A DNA stretch of 64,000 nucleotides from Hymenoscyphus infarciens (Eukaryota; Ascomycota; Leotiomycetes; Helotiales; Helotiaceae): contig LLCB01000154.1 of assembly GCA_001414345.1 (NCBI GenBank), positions 1 to 64,000 on the forward strand. The letters run 5' to 3'. Both the position numbers and the translations under genes were made by a program. The notes below the pieces were generated by a model that did not search any database, was not told where the DNA came from, and was given only the letters and a program-made list of their open reading frames with translations. Positions 46,073 to 59,923 of the stretch are shown here, in pieces (within the stretch, counting starts at the first letter, position 1; every line of letters begins with the position of its first letter).

Positions 46073-48467
46073 TTACGAATCACGCCCGCCGCCAAAGCAT
46101 CGTGCAAGAAGTCCTCCAATCCAATCAACAAAAACTAGACGCCAAAAAGCCTTCAAGAAACTTCGAGATTTCACATCCTTATTTGAACGGATCGAACTGG
46201 GTGTGAGTGGACGATCCGGGGAAGGAGTCATAGCCCGTTGTTTCTTTCTCGATGCGAGCTCTGAACTGCGACCACTCGTTGCAACTGATGTGCTTTCACC
46301 AGCATCAGTTGCTTCGGTGAGGTCCGTATCTGTCGTTCTTAGACTTGCTCTTGGAGTAGCTGGCTGTAAAGTGATGCTTGGCCCTTGATCATTAGCAAGA
46401 AGCTCGCGGTCTTGCTCTTTGCCATGACCAAGCTGTCTTTCACCATTCACGATAAATGGGGTCGATACTGGTGGGCTCATGGCGCTGAGCGAATCCCCTG
46501 TAATGCTACGCGTACCTCCTTTGGAGATCTCCTGGAAACTTGTCGCAGGTTCGATGGTAATTGTTGGAGTTCTACCCGCCCGGGTTTCAACCTTTGACTT
46601 GACAGGACCAGATGTATCGGTGGTGGCAGCAGATGACGCTCCTTCAACCTCAGTAGTCTTTTGATCCGTGTCGGCATGCTCGGCCTCGGGCGTTTCATTG
46701 GCTGGATATGCAGTAGATTCTTCCTTGCCTTCTTCCTGAAGTTCGGACATAGGAGTGGGGGTTGGGGCCTTCTTATCCGCATCTATTCCTGAGTTTTTAT
46801 CCTGGGTCTTTGGCTGTACATGAGGTTCTCCTGTAGCAGCTTCAGAAACTGGTTCGTCCTTCGACGTCTCCGAAGCCAAACCGGAGGAGAGTTGGCTATC
46901 GCCGCGATGCTCCGAACTCTCCCCGTGCGTTCTTGTTTGTGCCTCTAGATGTTCGCTTGTGGTAGCATTCCGTGTATCGGTGGGAGAGACTGGTTGGGAT
47001 GTCTCCGAATCTTCCTGCGTTTCTGCCTCCGCTAGGATGGGTTTTCGGTCTGCTTCGTCCAATTCGTGCTCCTCTTCGATTGCACCAAGAGATGGTGACC
47101 GTTCTTGGGCAAGAAGTCTAGGCGAAGGGCTCGGAAGGTCAAGACGCTCAGGTTGACGACTGGTGGATGGGGAGGTGACTGGAGACTCGTCCGGTGGGAG
47201 CCTATTTTCCAGACTCCGAATCTTTTCATAGACCCCTTCACGAGTTGTGGGAAACGATTCCAGGGATGGGTCGTTGGTATCGATCTCTTCGTCAGTTGTT
47301 CGTTGTGATGGAATAAGCGGAGAGGTATCTCTCGAGCCGCCATTCCTACTTTTTACTACTTTATCCGTTGGACCGGGACATTCATGTGGGAACAGCGGCA
47401 CTCTCTCATGCTCTGGTGTCGGGGCGTATATGTCCTCGTCTTCGAGACTTAATGGAGGCGAAGGCATTTCAATTTTGGACTATACAAAGTTAGCTAAACC
47501 AGCGAAACCAGTAATCTGTATATAGGAACCACAAGGACAATCATACCGGCTTAGCTCTATCAAGCTTGGCAGCAACATCAGCCACCTCTGCTGCTGTTTC
47601 TGAAACCTCCGGAATTGGGGTGTTGGACATGCGTCTAAAGCCAATTCGACCTGCTTCATCATCTGGAATATCCGGGCTTGGTGGACCATTGTCAAGATTG
47701 GCAGCCGAATCAGCAACTTCTGCGGCAACCTTTGCGATATCTGGAGTCTTGGACCCTGGTGATGTTTTTGTATTGTCATTTGAGGCACCGGAAAGCTGGA
47801 GATGGTTTGGTCCTTCATTAGCAGCTTGATTATCGGGTGCTCCAGATGAGCCATTCGAATCATCCAGGGTGGAACTTTTGGCAGGTAAAGACATTTTCTG
47901 GGATTCTTCTTGACTCTGGAGGATTGGCTTCTGATCATTGGTCTCTGGAGCAACCTCGGGACCTTGAATTCCTCCAGTTTCACGATCCATAGTTGTTGAA
48001 GTTGGAGCCGCTTTGGTATGAAGTAATGTGGCGGGCGAAGAATCGTTGCTTTGTTCTATTTCGGGGGGATTCGACTCAGGAACGAATAGAAGGTTATTTT
48101 TGTTTCCGCTATCATCGGTTGCTAAAGGAAGATAATTGTCAGCACTCTCACGCTGCGGTGAATGGGTATTTCGAGCGACGTCATCGATATCAAAATTCAC
48201 TGGAGGGCTCTACGTACCAGTTGGACTGTCCTCGCAAAGCACCCACCAATCGCCTGGTCCCATCCGAAATTTGTATTGATAGTCTTTGCCCTCCTCGACC
48301 TGGATCTCCTTAATGAACTCGGCGTTGCCATCTGCATGGCTCATATGTTGCATCTCCATGGGCTCCCATGGCGGGCTCGAGAAGGAACCGGCCAGGTAAA
48401 CTGGCGGTTGGGTACCCGGTTTGGCATACTTGATGGTCACCGAGACGACGCGAGAAGGAGGTGCCAT
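46073..48467 (-). CDS. CBM48/AMPK-type glycogen-binding domain protein, Crp1/Mdg1-like
   Basis: Minus-strand exons 48467-48218, 48121-47547 and 47479-46073 give 743 residues. The N-terminus (about 5-90) is an AMPK beta-type carbohydrate-binding fold: VVSVTIKYAKPG..VYLAGSFSSPPWEP, then a YQYKFRMG..WWVLCEDSPTATDDSGNKNNLL strand pair joined across the first intron. Yeast Crp1 and Mdg1, with the same domain at the same place, bind cruciform DNA and act in pheromone signalling respectively. The rest is acidic, Ser/Thr/Pro-rich and probably disordered, with a conserved MPSPPLSLEDEDIYAPTPE(H)ERVPLFPHECPG block after the second junction and a hydrophobic C-terminus (FWRLVFVDWIGGLLARCFGG) that may bind membrane. 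The start at 48467 (MAPPSRVV) is the first ATG; the longer reading begins at TTG. Molecular function is unproven. Confidence 0.85.
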
Positions 48468-50113
48468 GATGGCATTAGGTAGGGTCAAGAGGATGTCTTT
48501 TGATTTGGGAATGACGAGAAGATAGGTAGGTAGCTGGCTGGCTCGTGAGGTTGCGGTGGAGGTATGCTGAGGGTCGACTAACGACTAAATAATGGAAGGA
48601 GCGAAGGAGGAAGCAGGGCCAAGGTCCAAGGTCCAAGACTGCCTAGGTACCTACCTACCAGACTGCACTGCCTAGACCCGAGTAATCTTTCCCAGAGTGA
48701 CCTCCTGCGAAAAGTTAGATGTGCTCAGGTGGTTGGCAGTAACAGTGCAGCACCAAGTCTGTTTTAGTGTTTTTTCCAACCCCGCGCGTGTGTACCGGAT
48801 GGATTGATTGCAGGTGCGCCTCCTTGAATACTAAAACTCGTATGATTTCTTGCTGGACAATTGAAAGGTGAAAGTGAAAGTGAAGGTGCCCGCGATCAGG
48901 AAACTTGATAAGAAGGACGGAAGGTTGTAGGAGAAGAGAAGGCGACGCTTGATTCAAGGCTTGCAAGGCCATGCAGCTCTCCTGCCATCGAAACAAGAAT
49001 GGAAAGTTGGCCACGCCACTATCAGCCAGTCCAGTCCAAGTTGACGCAGGGCTGACAATGAGAGGACGAGGCTAGTAATTCATGCATGTATCAGATACTA
49101 GACTGCACAATCTCCATCCAATTCAACTATCTTGAAAAGTTCACGGGTTGATGGAGAAATCCAATGAGCCTTCCATCGTCTCAACAAAGCCAGAGATTCC
49201 TTCTATTCTGGTCGACCGGCTGCTTCACACATAACCCGGTCGGTGTATCTGCATGTATCTCGAGCTCCCCCGCACATCCAAGCTCTCACCAGCCAGTCTC
49301 ATCTGCATGGCGGGTTACATGGGAGGCAATCCAACTTTCCCCATTGAGATTGATGCATACATTCTAAATTTCATCTTATCCTTGCTATACACACCTGTTT
49401 TCTGCCAATCAGGTTAGCACGGACTTTCCAGGCAGCATCCACTTCTATACACACACCTCTGTTTTTGTCAATTGCACGTTCCGATCTAGATTTATGTTGA
49501 CGTCGCCTCTCTTCCAATATGACACTTCGTCGGCCACCAATCTGACCCAGACACCTCAGGGTTGGCCACTGTTTTTTTATCGAGAACGAATATTTCTCGT
49601 CCTCAATATCTCATACCTACTGTCAGAACTTCCTTTCCTCAACAAACACTGTGGAATGCTGTACGGTGGGGAGATGTTCTCTGTCTCAAGGCAGAGCTGC
49701 CCCGAAAATAACCTTCGCTCCATCATCCTAAAGGTAGATATTGTGCGAAATTTTCCAGGAGTTCTTACTCTTTCGAATGATATTTAAAATCTTCCAAGAA
49801 CAGCTGGAAGAATGCGCCGAGTTTTTACCAGTAGTCTGGCGCATCGTGTTCCAGTCTTTCGCTGCGCACTCGTGTAGCTATATTCTAATTTCTTTGAAAA
49901 CATGTCGGCGTCATACGAATACCTCAAGTTGAGTCGCTCCTAGTTTTCCGCTACTCACGCTATATCTGGCACTTTCCTTCAAAGGAAACAAGTGGTAGTC
50001 AATAAGACTCACTTCCATCTATCCCCATTCTTCTATCAGAGTCATCTTCGAGGAAAGCGCAATTCAGTTCATCATTCTTTTTCGTATTTACTGCCGCTTC
50101 AGTTGTTGCTCAA
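48468..50113. other. 1.6-kb divergent intergenic region
   Basis: Lies between the CBM48-protein gene (minus) and the permease gene (plus). It contains a tandem of TACC units near 48646-48660, repeated GTGAAA units near 48868, and T/C-rich stretches. No gene was found; the short frames show no family. Confidence 0.5.
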
Positions 50114-52112
50114 ATGGAACAACCAAAACCCCAAAATGTAGCGGCTTCGCATCATGGACCGAAAGACGTCATGGTTGAGAGGGTCAACACCTCTAGTAGA
50201 AAGTCGGAAGATGTTGAACATCACAAGATTGATTCATCTACAAGTCAGAGCGGGGAGTTGACGAGAGGATTCACAGCACGACATATTCATGTAAACCCCT
50301 ACTTTCCGTCTTCTGTCATCTCATCCCCAAACCACAGCTGACAAGGAGTAAGATCATCTCCCTTGGCTCTAACATAGGCTCCGGTCTCTTCATCGCAACA
50401 GGAAAGGCTCTGCATCAAGGTGGTGCTGGGAACACCATTCTTGGATATGTATTGGTTTGTTCCTTGATTACTGCGGTGCTGTCAACGATCGCTGAAATCA
50501 CGATTGCTTTCCCGACTTCGGGAAATTTCATTGATTATGCCAATCGATTCGTGGACCCTAGTTTTGCCTTCGCTGCTGGATTTGCGGAGTGGCTTGGTAT
50601 GTAATCTTTGATTTTCGGCTGAGAAGTGTTGAGGTTAATGATTGCAAGGTTGGACTGGGGTGGTTGCTGCGGAAGCTACAGTGTTTAACATTGTGGTTCA
50701 GTATTGGGCTCATGATTCTATTCATAAAGCTGTTTGGTGTGAGTATCAAAAACTTACACGTATACCCATCAAACAACTGACTTCGGTATAGTAACCATAT
50801 TTATCGTCGTTGTTACCGTAATATTTGCACTCCCTGTGCGATGGTTTGCATGGTTTGAATACATCGCTTCCCTTCTCAAGATCTTTGCATTCCTACTTGT
50901 CATTGTAGCCTCTGTTTGCGTACTCGCCGGAGCAGGGCCAACAGGGCACGCTCATGGGTCTGAAGCATGGCAGTCGTTTCCCATATTCACAAATGGGTTT
51001 AGAGTTAGTTACACTTCCAATCCTCCTCTAAACTTTCATCTGACACCACCAGGGATTTTTAAACGCCACATTACTCGCCATATGGGCAACTGGAGACCAA
51101 GTATTCACAGGAATCCTGGCCGGAGAAGCCATTTCCCCTCGATACTCCATGGCTCACGCTACCAAACTCGTTCCGGCACGAGTGACATTTGTCTACATCA
51201 CCGGTACCATTTTAATCAGCTTTCTCGTTTCGGGAAGTGATCCAAGACTTCTAGGGGGGTCATCCGCCGCAGCAAGTCCCTTCGTGATTGCAATGAACGA
51301 TGCAGGTATCAAAGGAGTTCCAGATATCATCAATGTTGCAATCATTATCAGCATTGGTTCGGTAGCAGCAGAAGGGATATACACAGCATCCCGTGTCCTT
51401 CGTGCTTTAGCACATGCTGGATTGATATATAAACGCATTGCAAAAGTTGACTCGAAAGGACGACCTAGATTTGCGATTGCGATTACTGTTCTTGTTGCTT
51501 TCATTTTAACATATATCAACTTGAGCAGTACCATACCACTTCCCATTCCCTCTATCAACTCCTGGCTAATTTATGAGTAGATACCGGTGTACAGGTCTTC
51601 ACTTGGCTTGTATCAATCATTTCCTCCTCCTTCTTCTGTGTCTGGTTTGTCATAGCCATAATATCCTTCCGCTTCCGCGCTGCGATAAAAGCCCAAAACG
51701 ATCCTCTTTTCAGCAAGGTGTACGCTTATAAAACATCATGGTGGCCACTTCCTCCTATGTATCTTTTTGGAGGCTCGATATTTCCGCTTATTGGGTGTAT
51801 TTATATTGGGATATTGCCTCTGGTAAGTCGCATTTCTTTCTTTCCTTCGCCAAAAGAGATGATTACTGAAGAAAATAGGATTCAAAATCTGTATCTGTCT
51901 ACAATTTCTTCCAGTATATGCTCGGTTTGCTACTTATTGGGACTTCGTATCTGGGGTATAAACTTGTTTTTCGCACGAAGATTGTTGATCCTGCGAAGGC
52001 GGATTTGGTTACAGGGAGGAGAACTTTGAGGGAGGAGGAGGTGAGGATGTTGGATGAGTATTATGCAAGGCCTGTTTGGCGGAGATTCCTGTGTTATGTG
52101 CAGCTTTGGTGA
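50114..52112 (+). CDS. Amino-acid permease (APC superfamily, YAT family)
   Basis: Seven exons, 50114-50290, 50353-50596, 50649-50738, 50792-51003, 51053-51527, 51581-51822 and 51915-52112, give 545 residues, the usual length. It is a plasma-membrane proton symporter for amino acids with about 12 helices. Family motifs: ISLGSNIGSGLFIATGKAL at the first helix, ITIAFPTSGNFIDYANRFVDP, EWLGWTGVVAAEA over the second junction, FTGILAGEAISPR, VAAEGIYTASRVLRALAHAG and INLSNTGVQVFTWL over the fifth junction; a C-terminal DPAKADLVTGRR precedes a short cytosolic tail. Exon 2 is placed at 50353 so that the protein reads RHIHIISLGSN; an earlier acceptor at 50338 would add five residues, and its CTGAC sits well as the branch point. 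Substrate range cannot be told. Confidence 0.92.
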
Positions 52113-53865
52113 TGATACAATCGATGAAAGAATTCATGAAATTGGTACCTTTGTTTTTATAATTGTTTTAACAAACTTGGGTTACGTTAAGGAGGGTGCA
52201 AGGAGAGTGAGTAAATTGTATTCACTCTTTGTCCGTTGCGCAATCCTGCACGCCCTGGTGAAGGAACGGAATATACCCAGGGCCCTGAAAACAATTTGAG
52301 AAAGAACTTCAAATGGTAGGGAGACAAAACAATTGAATTGCTGAAACTTTGAAGATGAAAAAACCACGTGGCCCTTAGAAGTTGTAAGGATCCATTATAA
52401 GGGGAATTTGAATGTCGGGTTTTAGATTGCGAGATACCTGGCAGGGCATTCCGATTTACCTCCGCTGTACATCTCCAGGCTACATTTTGCATACAATTAT
52501 AGTTTGCGGCGGAGTGGTCTGAAAGATACCTGATTATTGCACGCTTTCATAACAGGGTGGTCTTCTGATTGCTTGCCTGTAGGCGTTGGAAAAAATGGTT
52601 CCGTCCACTTTCCATGGCATTGAAAAAAACAAGACTTTGGACAACCCTTTTTTCACAGCCTGGCTACGATTGACCCTTGGAGCACGCTTCACCGAAGAAC
52701 CCCTTTTTCCTTTGTATAAATGTAGCGAAAGATCACTTATAGCTCAGGGAAATGCTGTACCACAATATGAAATCTATGTCAACACAAAAGTATAGGAAGA
52801 GGCAGACAATAGAGATGAGGGGATCGTATGTAGTTGGGCATGATGTGTGGTGTGGTCCACCAGGTCCATGTGCCATGCTGGCGGCGTCGGCGTCCCATGC
52901 TTGCTTCCATTGCAAAAGCAGCAGGCCGATATCCTAGTCTTCCTTTAACACATACTTCAGGTTCATACCTGCCTACCAAGCTCATTGTCCCAACTTTCTA
53001 GGGTAATGCAAGTCAATGAACCTAAACACTTGGGGCAATTCAATACTAACCCAGATAGCGTGGAATAACAAAGTTCGTTTGTCCCAAAGTATTTGGATAG
53101 GTAATATCCCCTTTCTTGTCTACTGCAAGCCAGACGGCAGAGGGAAACTGCACCAACCATATGTATAGTGCCATCTTCAACTGCATTTAAATAATCAATA
53201 AAATAATCAAAAGAAAGAACCTCACTCTCTGAAATGCTCCTTTCCTTATCCGAAGTGCTCCTGCGAAAGCGTTTCGGAGATATACATGGCCCTTACAGTG
53301 AGTCCTGCCGCTTTTCTGAACCCGACCGCTGTTAGCGCGACTGCAGCGTACCTTTCCGCCCGTCTTCCACCCTTCCACCCTTCCATCTAGATGGATTCCG
53401 TACTTCTTACAATACAAGTCTTCTTGCTTCGCCCATCGCCCTCAACTTCTCCCTCAATCTTCAACTTTCCCCCAAAATTTGGGGCCAGCCCTACTCCAAA
53501 AAACTTCTTCAATATTTGCACTTTTTGGTGCTCTATCAAGTTCCTGGTGCATCCTCATTCGAGTTTCCCAAGGAATTCGCAGCCTCGTCCCATCTGCCCT
53601 TGAAGGCCGCTTGATATTTCCCACCACCGCGCCGGAACACCACACGAAAGAAGCATTGCCAGACCGAACCACGCCTGTTTACAATTCCCAGTGATATCGA
53701 GGCCAAAAAAGAATCAACTACACGCTCTGATGGGCCCGTCTTTATTTACCATCGTCCGATAACCTCTCCCAGTCTGGCGCTTCTCGCATTTCGATCCTGC
53801 GGGAGGCGCTTCCTGTTCCCTTAGCTACCATTTGTGGCAAGAACTCGCCCTTGGGAACGAACGAC
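52113..53865. other. 1.75-kb intergenic region upstream of the Snt2-like gene
   Basis: No open frame here shows a family. The right third is pyrimidine-rich and probably forms the promoter and long 5' leader of the chromatin-regulator gene. Confidence 0.5.
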
Positions 53866-56800
53866 ATGACCAAGGCTTCTTCTCGCCATTCGAGCGCTAC
53901 AGCCTCTCCTAAAGCTCCCCGGACAGGCGATGGTGGGAATGGTGGAGATTCGTTGACGGTGGAAGGAGAACAAATGCGCAAGTCTCCGCCGAGGATTCCG
54001 CAGAACGGTTCGATTTCAGCGAACAACGGCTCGTCAACTAAATTCGACGCTCAAAATGCAATGGATGCACCTGCTGTGGAATCACAGGTGGAAACAAAAT
54101 CGAGTTCGAATTCCTCGAATCCACCCACGAAGGAGACCGAGGGAGGCGACCCTGGCGCCGAAGTTCAGTATGGAACCCGATCGCGCAACAGAGCAGGGAA
54201 ACTGAGGCCCAATTACGCCGAAGATAATGGAATGGATGCGGAATTTGAGGTCGCGCCATCTGGAAAAGAGAAACCAGGGCGCAAAGCGGTACAGGCTGCC
54301 GAGGCGGCCTCATCCAACGGACCAGATGCTGGAAAATCTGTTATGCCAGTCCCCGCTCTGGAATCTGAGCAGCAAGCAGCCCAATCTCATCACCACAAAG
54401 ACCCAATACCCGGCACTTCAACCTTTTCTGCACACCCGGCACCTGCTCCGCAAACCAAGAAGAGAAAGGCCGCGAGCCAAAATGTAGCGGCGGCAGCTCA
54501 AGCCTCTTCAAATAACGTACCGCCAGCTGTAACTCGGAAAGCTAGTATGGCCGCGCAAGTTGCTGCAGGAGCTCGAGAGACCAACATGCTGACTTTCGAA
54601 AATTGCGGGGGGAGATTACAAGACAATAAACTTGTAGCAGACGATGGGACTGTTCTGGCAGTCAACGGTAAGCTGAACTTCAGGATCTTGCTTAGCAAAT
54701 GAGAAAGACATCGAAAACTGACAAGGTGTATAGATCATGTATACCTCATTTGTGAACCCCCCGGGGAGCCGTACTATCTCGGCAGAATCATGGAATTCCT
54801 TCATCTCGACAATGACAGCTCGAAACCAATAGATGCGCTGCGTCTCAATTGGTATTATCGAGCCAAAGATCTCGGCAAAAGTGTCAACGATTTTCGTCAA
54901 GTCTTCGCATCGATGCATTCTGACGTGAATCCACTCACTGCGCTTCGTGGAAAATGTGAAATTAAGCACAAGAGCGAGGTGCAGAATCTGCAAGATTTAC
55001 GGAAAACTCCAGATCACTTCTGGTTTGAAAAGCTTTTTGATCGTTACATCCATAGTTTTTTCGACGTCATCCCGACAAGATTGGTTATCAATGTGCCAGC
55101 TAATGTCAAAAAGGTGCTTGACGAAAGATGGAAATACATCATTGTGGAAGCGAATCGTGTCAAATCATTTACTACCCCATCAAAATCGTGTAAGCGGTGT
55201 GGAGAATACAGTTCCAAGTGAGTCTAAACCATCAGCACCACTAAACACGTCATTCACCTACTAACAATATCACCAAGGGATGATGCTGTTGACTGCGCCA
55301 TATGCTCTGAGACTTACCACATGAGCTGTGTCAGTCCTCCACTGTTGAAAAAGCCCACCCGTGGGTTTGCTTGGGCTTGCGGGCCATGTAGCAAAGCCCA
55401 GGCGAAAAAGCTAGAAGCACGAAATACGCCCAATCTTGCGGATTTGGCAGACGACGATGAACTCAACGAGGGGGAGGAGTCTCCGGCTGTCACCGAAGTT
55501 GCTAATGATACTGGACCGACCAGCCCGGCTCGTTCTATAAATCCGGATGATTCACTCGTTGGCACCGACAAGCAGTCCCAACAAGCAAATTGGCTCTGGA
55601 GGTACTTGGGTCAACATTGCAAAGTGACGGATGCTCTAGACCCCGACGACCGTCTGCACCCCAGAGCAAGCTCTCGTGTCAGTAAGATGCATCAAGTCAC
55701 TGTGCCAAATTGGCCGGGAAGACCAGTGGAATATGTCAAGGTGGCAGAAGTGAAACGAAAGTACGTGAAAGGCGGGGCCCCGAAGAAGGAAACAAAGCAA
55801 ACCAAAGATGCCGCCGCTGCATTAGAGGCCGAAAAACGCGCAAGGGAGAATCGACCAAAGTGGGTTATGGACGAACCGCCCGGATACACCATCCGAGGGG
55901 AGGACTACGACAATGATGATCCCAGATGCACCGCTAAACTTCTTTACAAGGCACCGCAAGCCCAACAATTGGTACCTGTTCCCGATGATGACAACGATAT
56001 TAGTATGGAGAACCTCGACGAAGCTGCCCTTAATGACATGATAAAAAACTATGTCGATGAAGCAGTTTCTATTGCAAGACCACTCTACAACATACCCGAA
56101 AAAAATACAACCAATACTATGGATGTTGCTCTACAGACACTTCAGTCGAGCGGATATGATATGAAAAAGGCATTGGAGGCGATGAAGAATCTCGACAAGA
56201 AGGTGTTCAAGGAGCCGGAACTCAGCCCTCTTGAATCAAAGAAGTTTGAGGACGCCGTCACTAAATACGGCTCAGAATGGCACAGCATCAAGAAACATGT
56301 CAAGACTATGAGTGCTGCGAACGTAGTCCGGTATTACTACACCTGGAAGAAGACAGATCGTGGCAAGCAGGTGTGGGGCAATTATTCTGGAAGAAAGGGC
56401 AAAAAGGAAGCCAAACAAACAGAGGCAACGGCTGCCCCGGGAAAGCTTCAAGATGATGTTGCTGATGAATACGACGATTCTGCATTTGACAACGACAAAG
56501 CCTTCGTTAAGAAGAGGAGATTCCAGTGCAAATTTTGTACCACGAGACAATCACGACAGTGGAGGAGAGCTCCGAATACAGCGGCTGGAAGCATGATATC
56601 CGAAACAACAGGTGCCAAAGCGACCGGAAAAGACAAGAACAACACCCACTTGATGGTCGCCTTGTGTCGCAGATGTGCTGAGCTGTGGCGTCGATATGCA
56701 ATTCCGTGGGAGGACCCCGACGAAGTAAATAAAAAGATTGCACAGGCAGGAGGTAAAGCTTGGAAGCGAAAGATTGACGAAGAGCTTCTTAGGGAACTCG

Positions 56801-59188
56801 TGGCAGCGAACGAAGTTACCAACATTCCTGACAATCCTGTATATGCTGGTCCATCATCTGCGGATGGCACGCCAATTCCGACTGTCCCACCAGTACAAGC
56901 AGAGCCCCCTAGGAAGAAGGCGAAAACTGTACCCGAGCCGGAGGTCGCCAATCCATTGATAGAGCCGGCTGTAGTTCAAGCGCCAGTTCAAAAGAAAAAG
57001 GCACCAGTGGAGAAGCCACTTCCACCACCACCTCCGCCTCCCGAGCCACCTAAGCCAAAGGTACTTCCCTGCGCCATATGTAAAAACTTGCCTCCTGCCG
57101 AAACGCTTCTTGCTTGTAAAGAATGCCGCTTGTCAGTCCATCGTCAATGTTACGGAGTTGTGGGCGATCGGAGTCCCAGTAAATGGATGTGTGATATGTG
57201 CTCCAACGATAAAAACCCCCAAGTATCTATTGTAAGTACCTAATAAAATTCTCTATATACATCTAAAACTGATACCGCCAGCAATACAAATGCATGCTAT
57301 GCCCTGTCGAATATACAGAACGAGATTTTGTGGATTTGCCGCCTACTAAGACCTCACATAAGAAGAAGACCGAGAAGGATCGCGAGAAGGATCGCATAGA
57401 ACGTGAGAGTGCATTGAAAGCTGCAGAATTCTTCCGGAAAAAACAAGAGGAATTCAACAAACCTGTCAATCCTAGGGAGCCTCTCAAGCGGACCGCCAAC
57501 AACAATTGGGTTCACGTTACTTGCGCTGTTTTCACCCCCGAGGTCAAATTTGGCAATGCTAAAGCTCTTGAGCCATCAGAGGGTATTCCGTCTATAGCGT
57601 CAGCTCGGTACGATGAAATATGCAAGGCATGCAAAAAGAAAGGGGGTGCGTGCGTGGGATGCCATTCTTGCAAAACTCCAGGTACGTCATGTACTCCCAA
57701 TTGTTTGAATTACTTCTAACACTTTTAGTACACGTGGAATGCGCACATCAAGCCGGATTTGTCCTCGGGTTTGATATTACTCCGGTGAAAGGATCGCGAA
57801 GAGATCAATCCAACATTGTGACTATCAACGGAGAAACTGGTATCATGGTCGGTGCAGTTTGGTGCAAGGAGCACGTACCAACCAAGCAACTTGTCCACGA
57901 GATTGGTGATCTGGTGGACGACACTGATATCAATGCACTTCAACTTTACGTTCAAAAATATAAACAGGCTGACTTGGGGTTGACTGGGACTGTTCGCAAA
58001 GCAACCCTCGTCGATCAGTCCACCAAGGTTATCATCAATCCTGCATCTGCACCTCCTCCCACAAACCGAAGGACCTCTACCGCCAATACCAATGGACACA
58101 CGACCAATGGTCGAGGTGCTTCGTCGACTATTAGAATTGAAGACTCTCCCAAGGATTCGTCCAGCGCTTCTCCGGAGAAGATCTGTGTTACCTGCGAGAC
58201 GGACATTAGTCTAAAATGGTGGCCCTTCCCTCCGGCTGAAAACAACATTCCTAATGGTCAATTTACTGGCGAGCCCCAAGCCAACGGAGTACATGTCAAC
58301 GATACTCAGATTCCTCGGGACTTACTCTCGAATGACAGTGCCGGACATGCTGCCCTTGCTGCTGCTGCTCTACATCAGAACACACAGCCAGTACCCCCAG
58401 ATGTTGTCGAATACCAATGCCACAAATGTCACCACAAGAAGCTGAAAAGAGAGCCTTCACCTCCACCTCCCGCCGCGGCTCTTCCAATTCCTCCCCCACC
58501 TCCACCAGTGGCTCAACGAGAAGAACGTCCTCCGAATGCTATGCAACATAACATTGGGGCACCTATACCAGATCAGGAAATGCCACCCACGATACCTCAC
58601 TCCAGTCCGTATGCATGGGCCCCCCCACCATCATATCCAAGCAATACACCATATAGCTGGCCTCGACACTCGCCTGCTACGCAAGCTGTAGGACTTGTGA
58701 ACCACTTGAATGGTGCTCACTCACCTCGGCTACCACCTGTTGCACAGCAACCGCTAAACGGACACAATCAAATCCGACAATCTGTCTCGAATGTGCCACC
58801 TTTGCCACATTCAAACGGCCACCTAGGTCAACTCCCAAATGGGTATCCTCCATCACCTCATCATACTATGAGTCCCTCGATGCACATGCAGAATGGCACG
58901 TATGCTTCGTATGCCTCTTCTACGCGTCAACCACCGCAACATTTGACCAATGGAGGACCCCCGCCTCGTGCCCCCGACCATCCTTTCTCTAACAACAATC
59001 CACCAATGCACCATCGGCAGTCGTTTTCGCAACCGCAGATGAGTCCTCCACTTCACCGAGATCATGTTCAGTCGCGAGAAAATAACTTCCAACCGCCACC
59101 ACCACCACCGTCAAATGCCCGACAACCAGATGGCCAGGTCAACGGTGGTGCAAGTGCGAGTCCATCCTTACGTAACTTGTTGTCATAA
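53866..59188 (+). CDS. Snt2-like chromatin regulator (BAH, PHD, SANT, GATA-like, extended PHD)
   Basis: Exons 53866-54667, 54734-55217, 55278-57231, 57282-57681 and 57729-59188 give 1,699 residues. Order: disordered N-terminus; BAH domain about 243-400 (DHVYLICEPPGEPYYLGRI); PHD 1 about 421-475 (CKRCGEYSSKDDAVDCAICSE..CVSPP); SANT about 735-790 (KFEDAVTKYGSEWHSIKKHV..YYYTWKK); GATA-like finger about 845-905 (CKFCTTRQSRQWRR..CRRCAELW); PHD 2 about 1027-1076; extended PHD about 1081-1235 (CMLCPV..HVTCAVFTPEV..CHSCKTPVHVECAHQAGF); a second GATA-like finger about 1365-1450 (CVTCETDISLKWWP..CHKCHHKK); then a Pro/His/Asn-rich tail. Fungal Snt2 reads histone H3 modifications and acts with histone deacetylase to control stress and autophagy genes. 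The start is the first ATG; the reading from 53851 begins at TTG. Confidence 0.92.
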
Positions 59189-59923
59189 AAGAATCAAGAT
59201 GAGCAAGAAGATATGAATTGTATTAAAGTTCTTTTCCCCAAAATATCCGTTTCTTTTAGATGTTGTCATCTTTTTTTCTTCTGGCATGTACCAGAAAGAA
59301 GGCAGCTTCAATGTTGATGGATACCTGGGACTCTCTTTGTTTGGGAAATTAAGCGTGGCGTTAGAGATGATCGGATTGTACAGTAGAAAACTGGTGTCTT
59401 TGTTGTTTATTTGGGGCGCAGGATGTTCGCATCTGGGCTGGAATGAAGTGTTAGTGTGTGTTATGAATGAGAAATGTCGATTGTACTATTATTTTCGTCC
59501 AGTCTTTGGCCTCTCATTTGATTTCTCGTGATTTGTGGTTGTATTCATTGGGGCCCCATGAGTTGTGGGCGGTGGCAATACTCACTGCCTCCTTTTCCGT
59601 TTGCGCTTGTGTCTCTTGTCTTGGTAAAGATTGCACAGCGTTGAGAGGACGTGAGGGGGATGCCAGGGAGTCGATTTGAGGTGGGGAGGTCGCTATACTG
59701 AAGGCACTTCCCATCTCCTCCCAGGTGGTGTGTTACTTTTCCTTGTCACCAAGCACCGAAGAGAATTATGGTTCACATAATCAAATTCAGAAAGCTTGTA
59801 TTTTTCACTCCCAAACGCCATCCGGCTATCCTTCTAGATATGGGTATCACTGCTTCCTTGCATTCCCAAACCCAAACCTCAAACTCCAAACAAAAAATCT
59901 TCTCATCCCATCCGTCCAGTTCT
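59189..59923. other. Convergent 3' intergenic region
   Basis: 735 bp between two stop codons on opposite strands. It probably holds both 3' untranslated regions; no gene seen. Confidence 0.5.
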
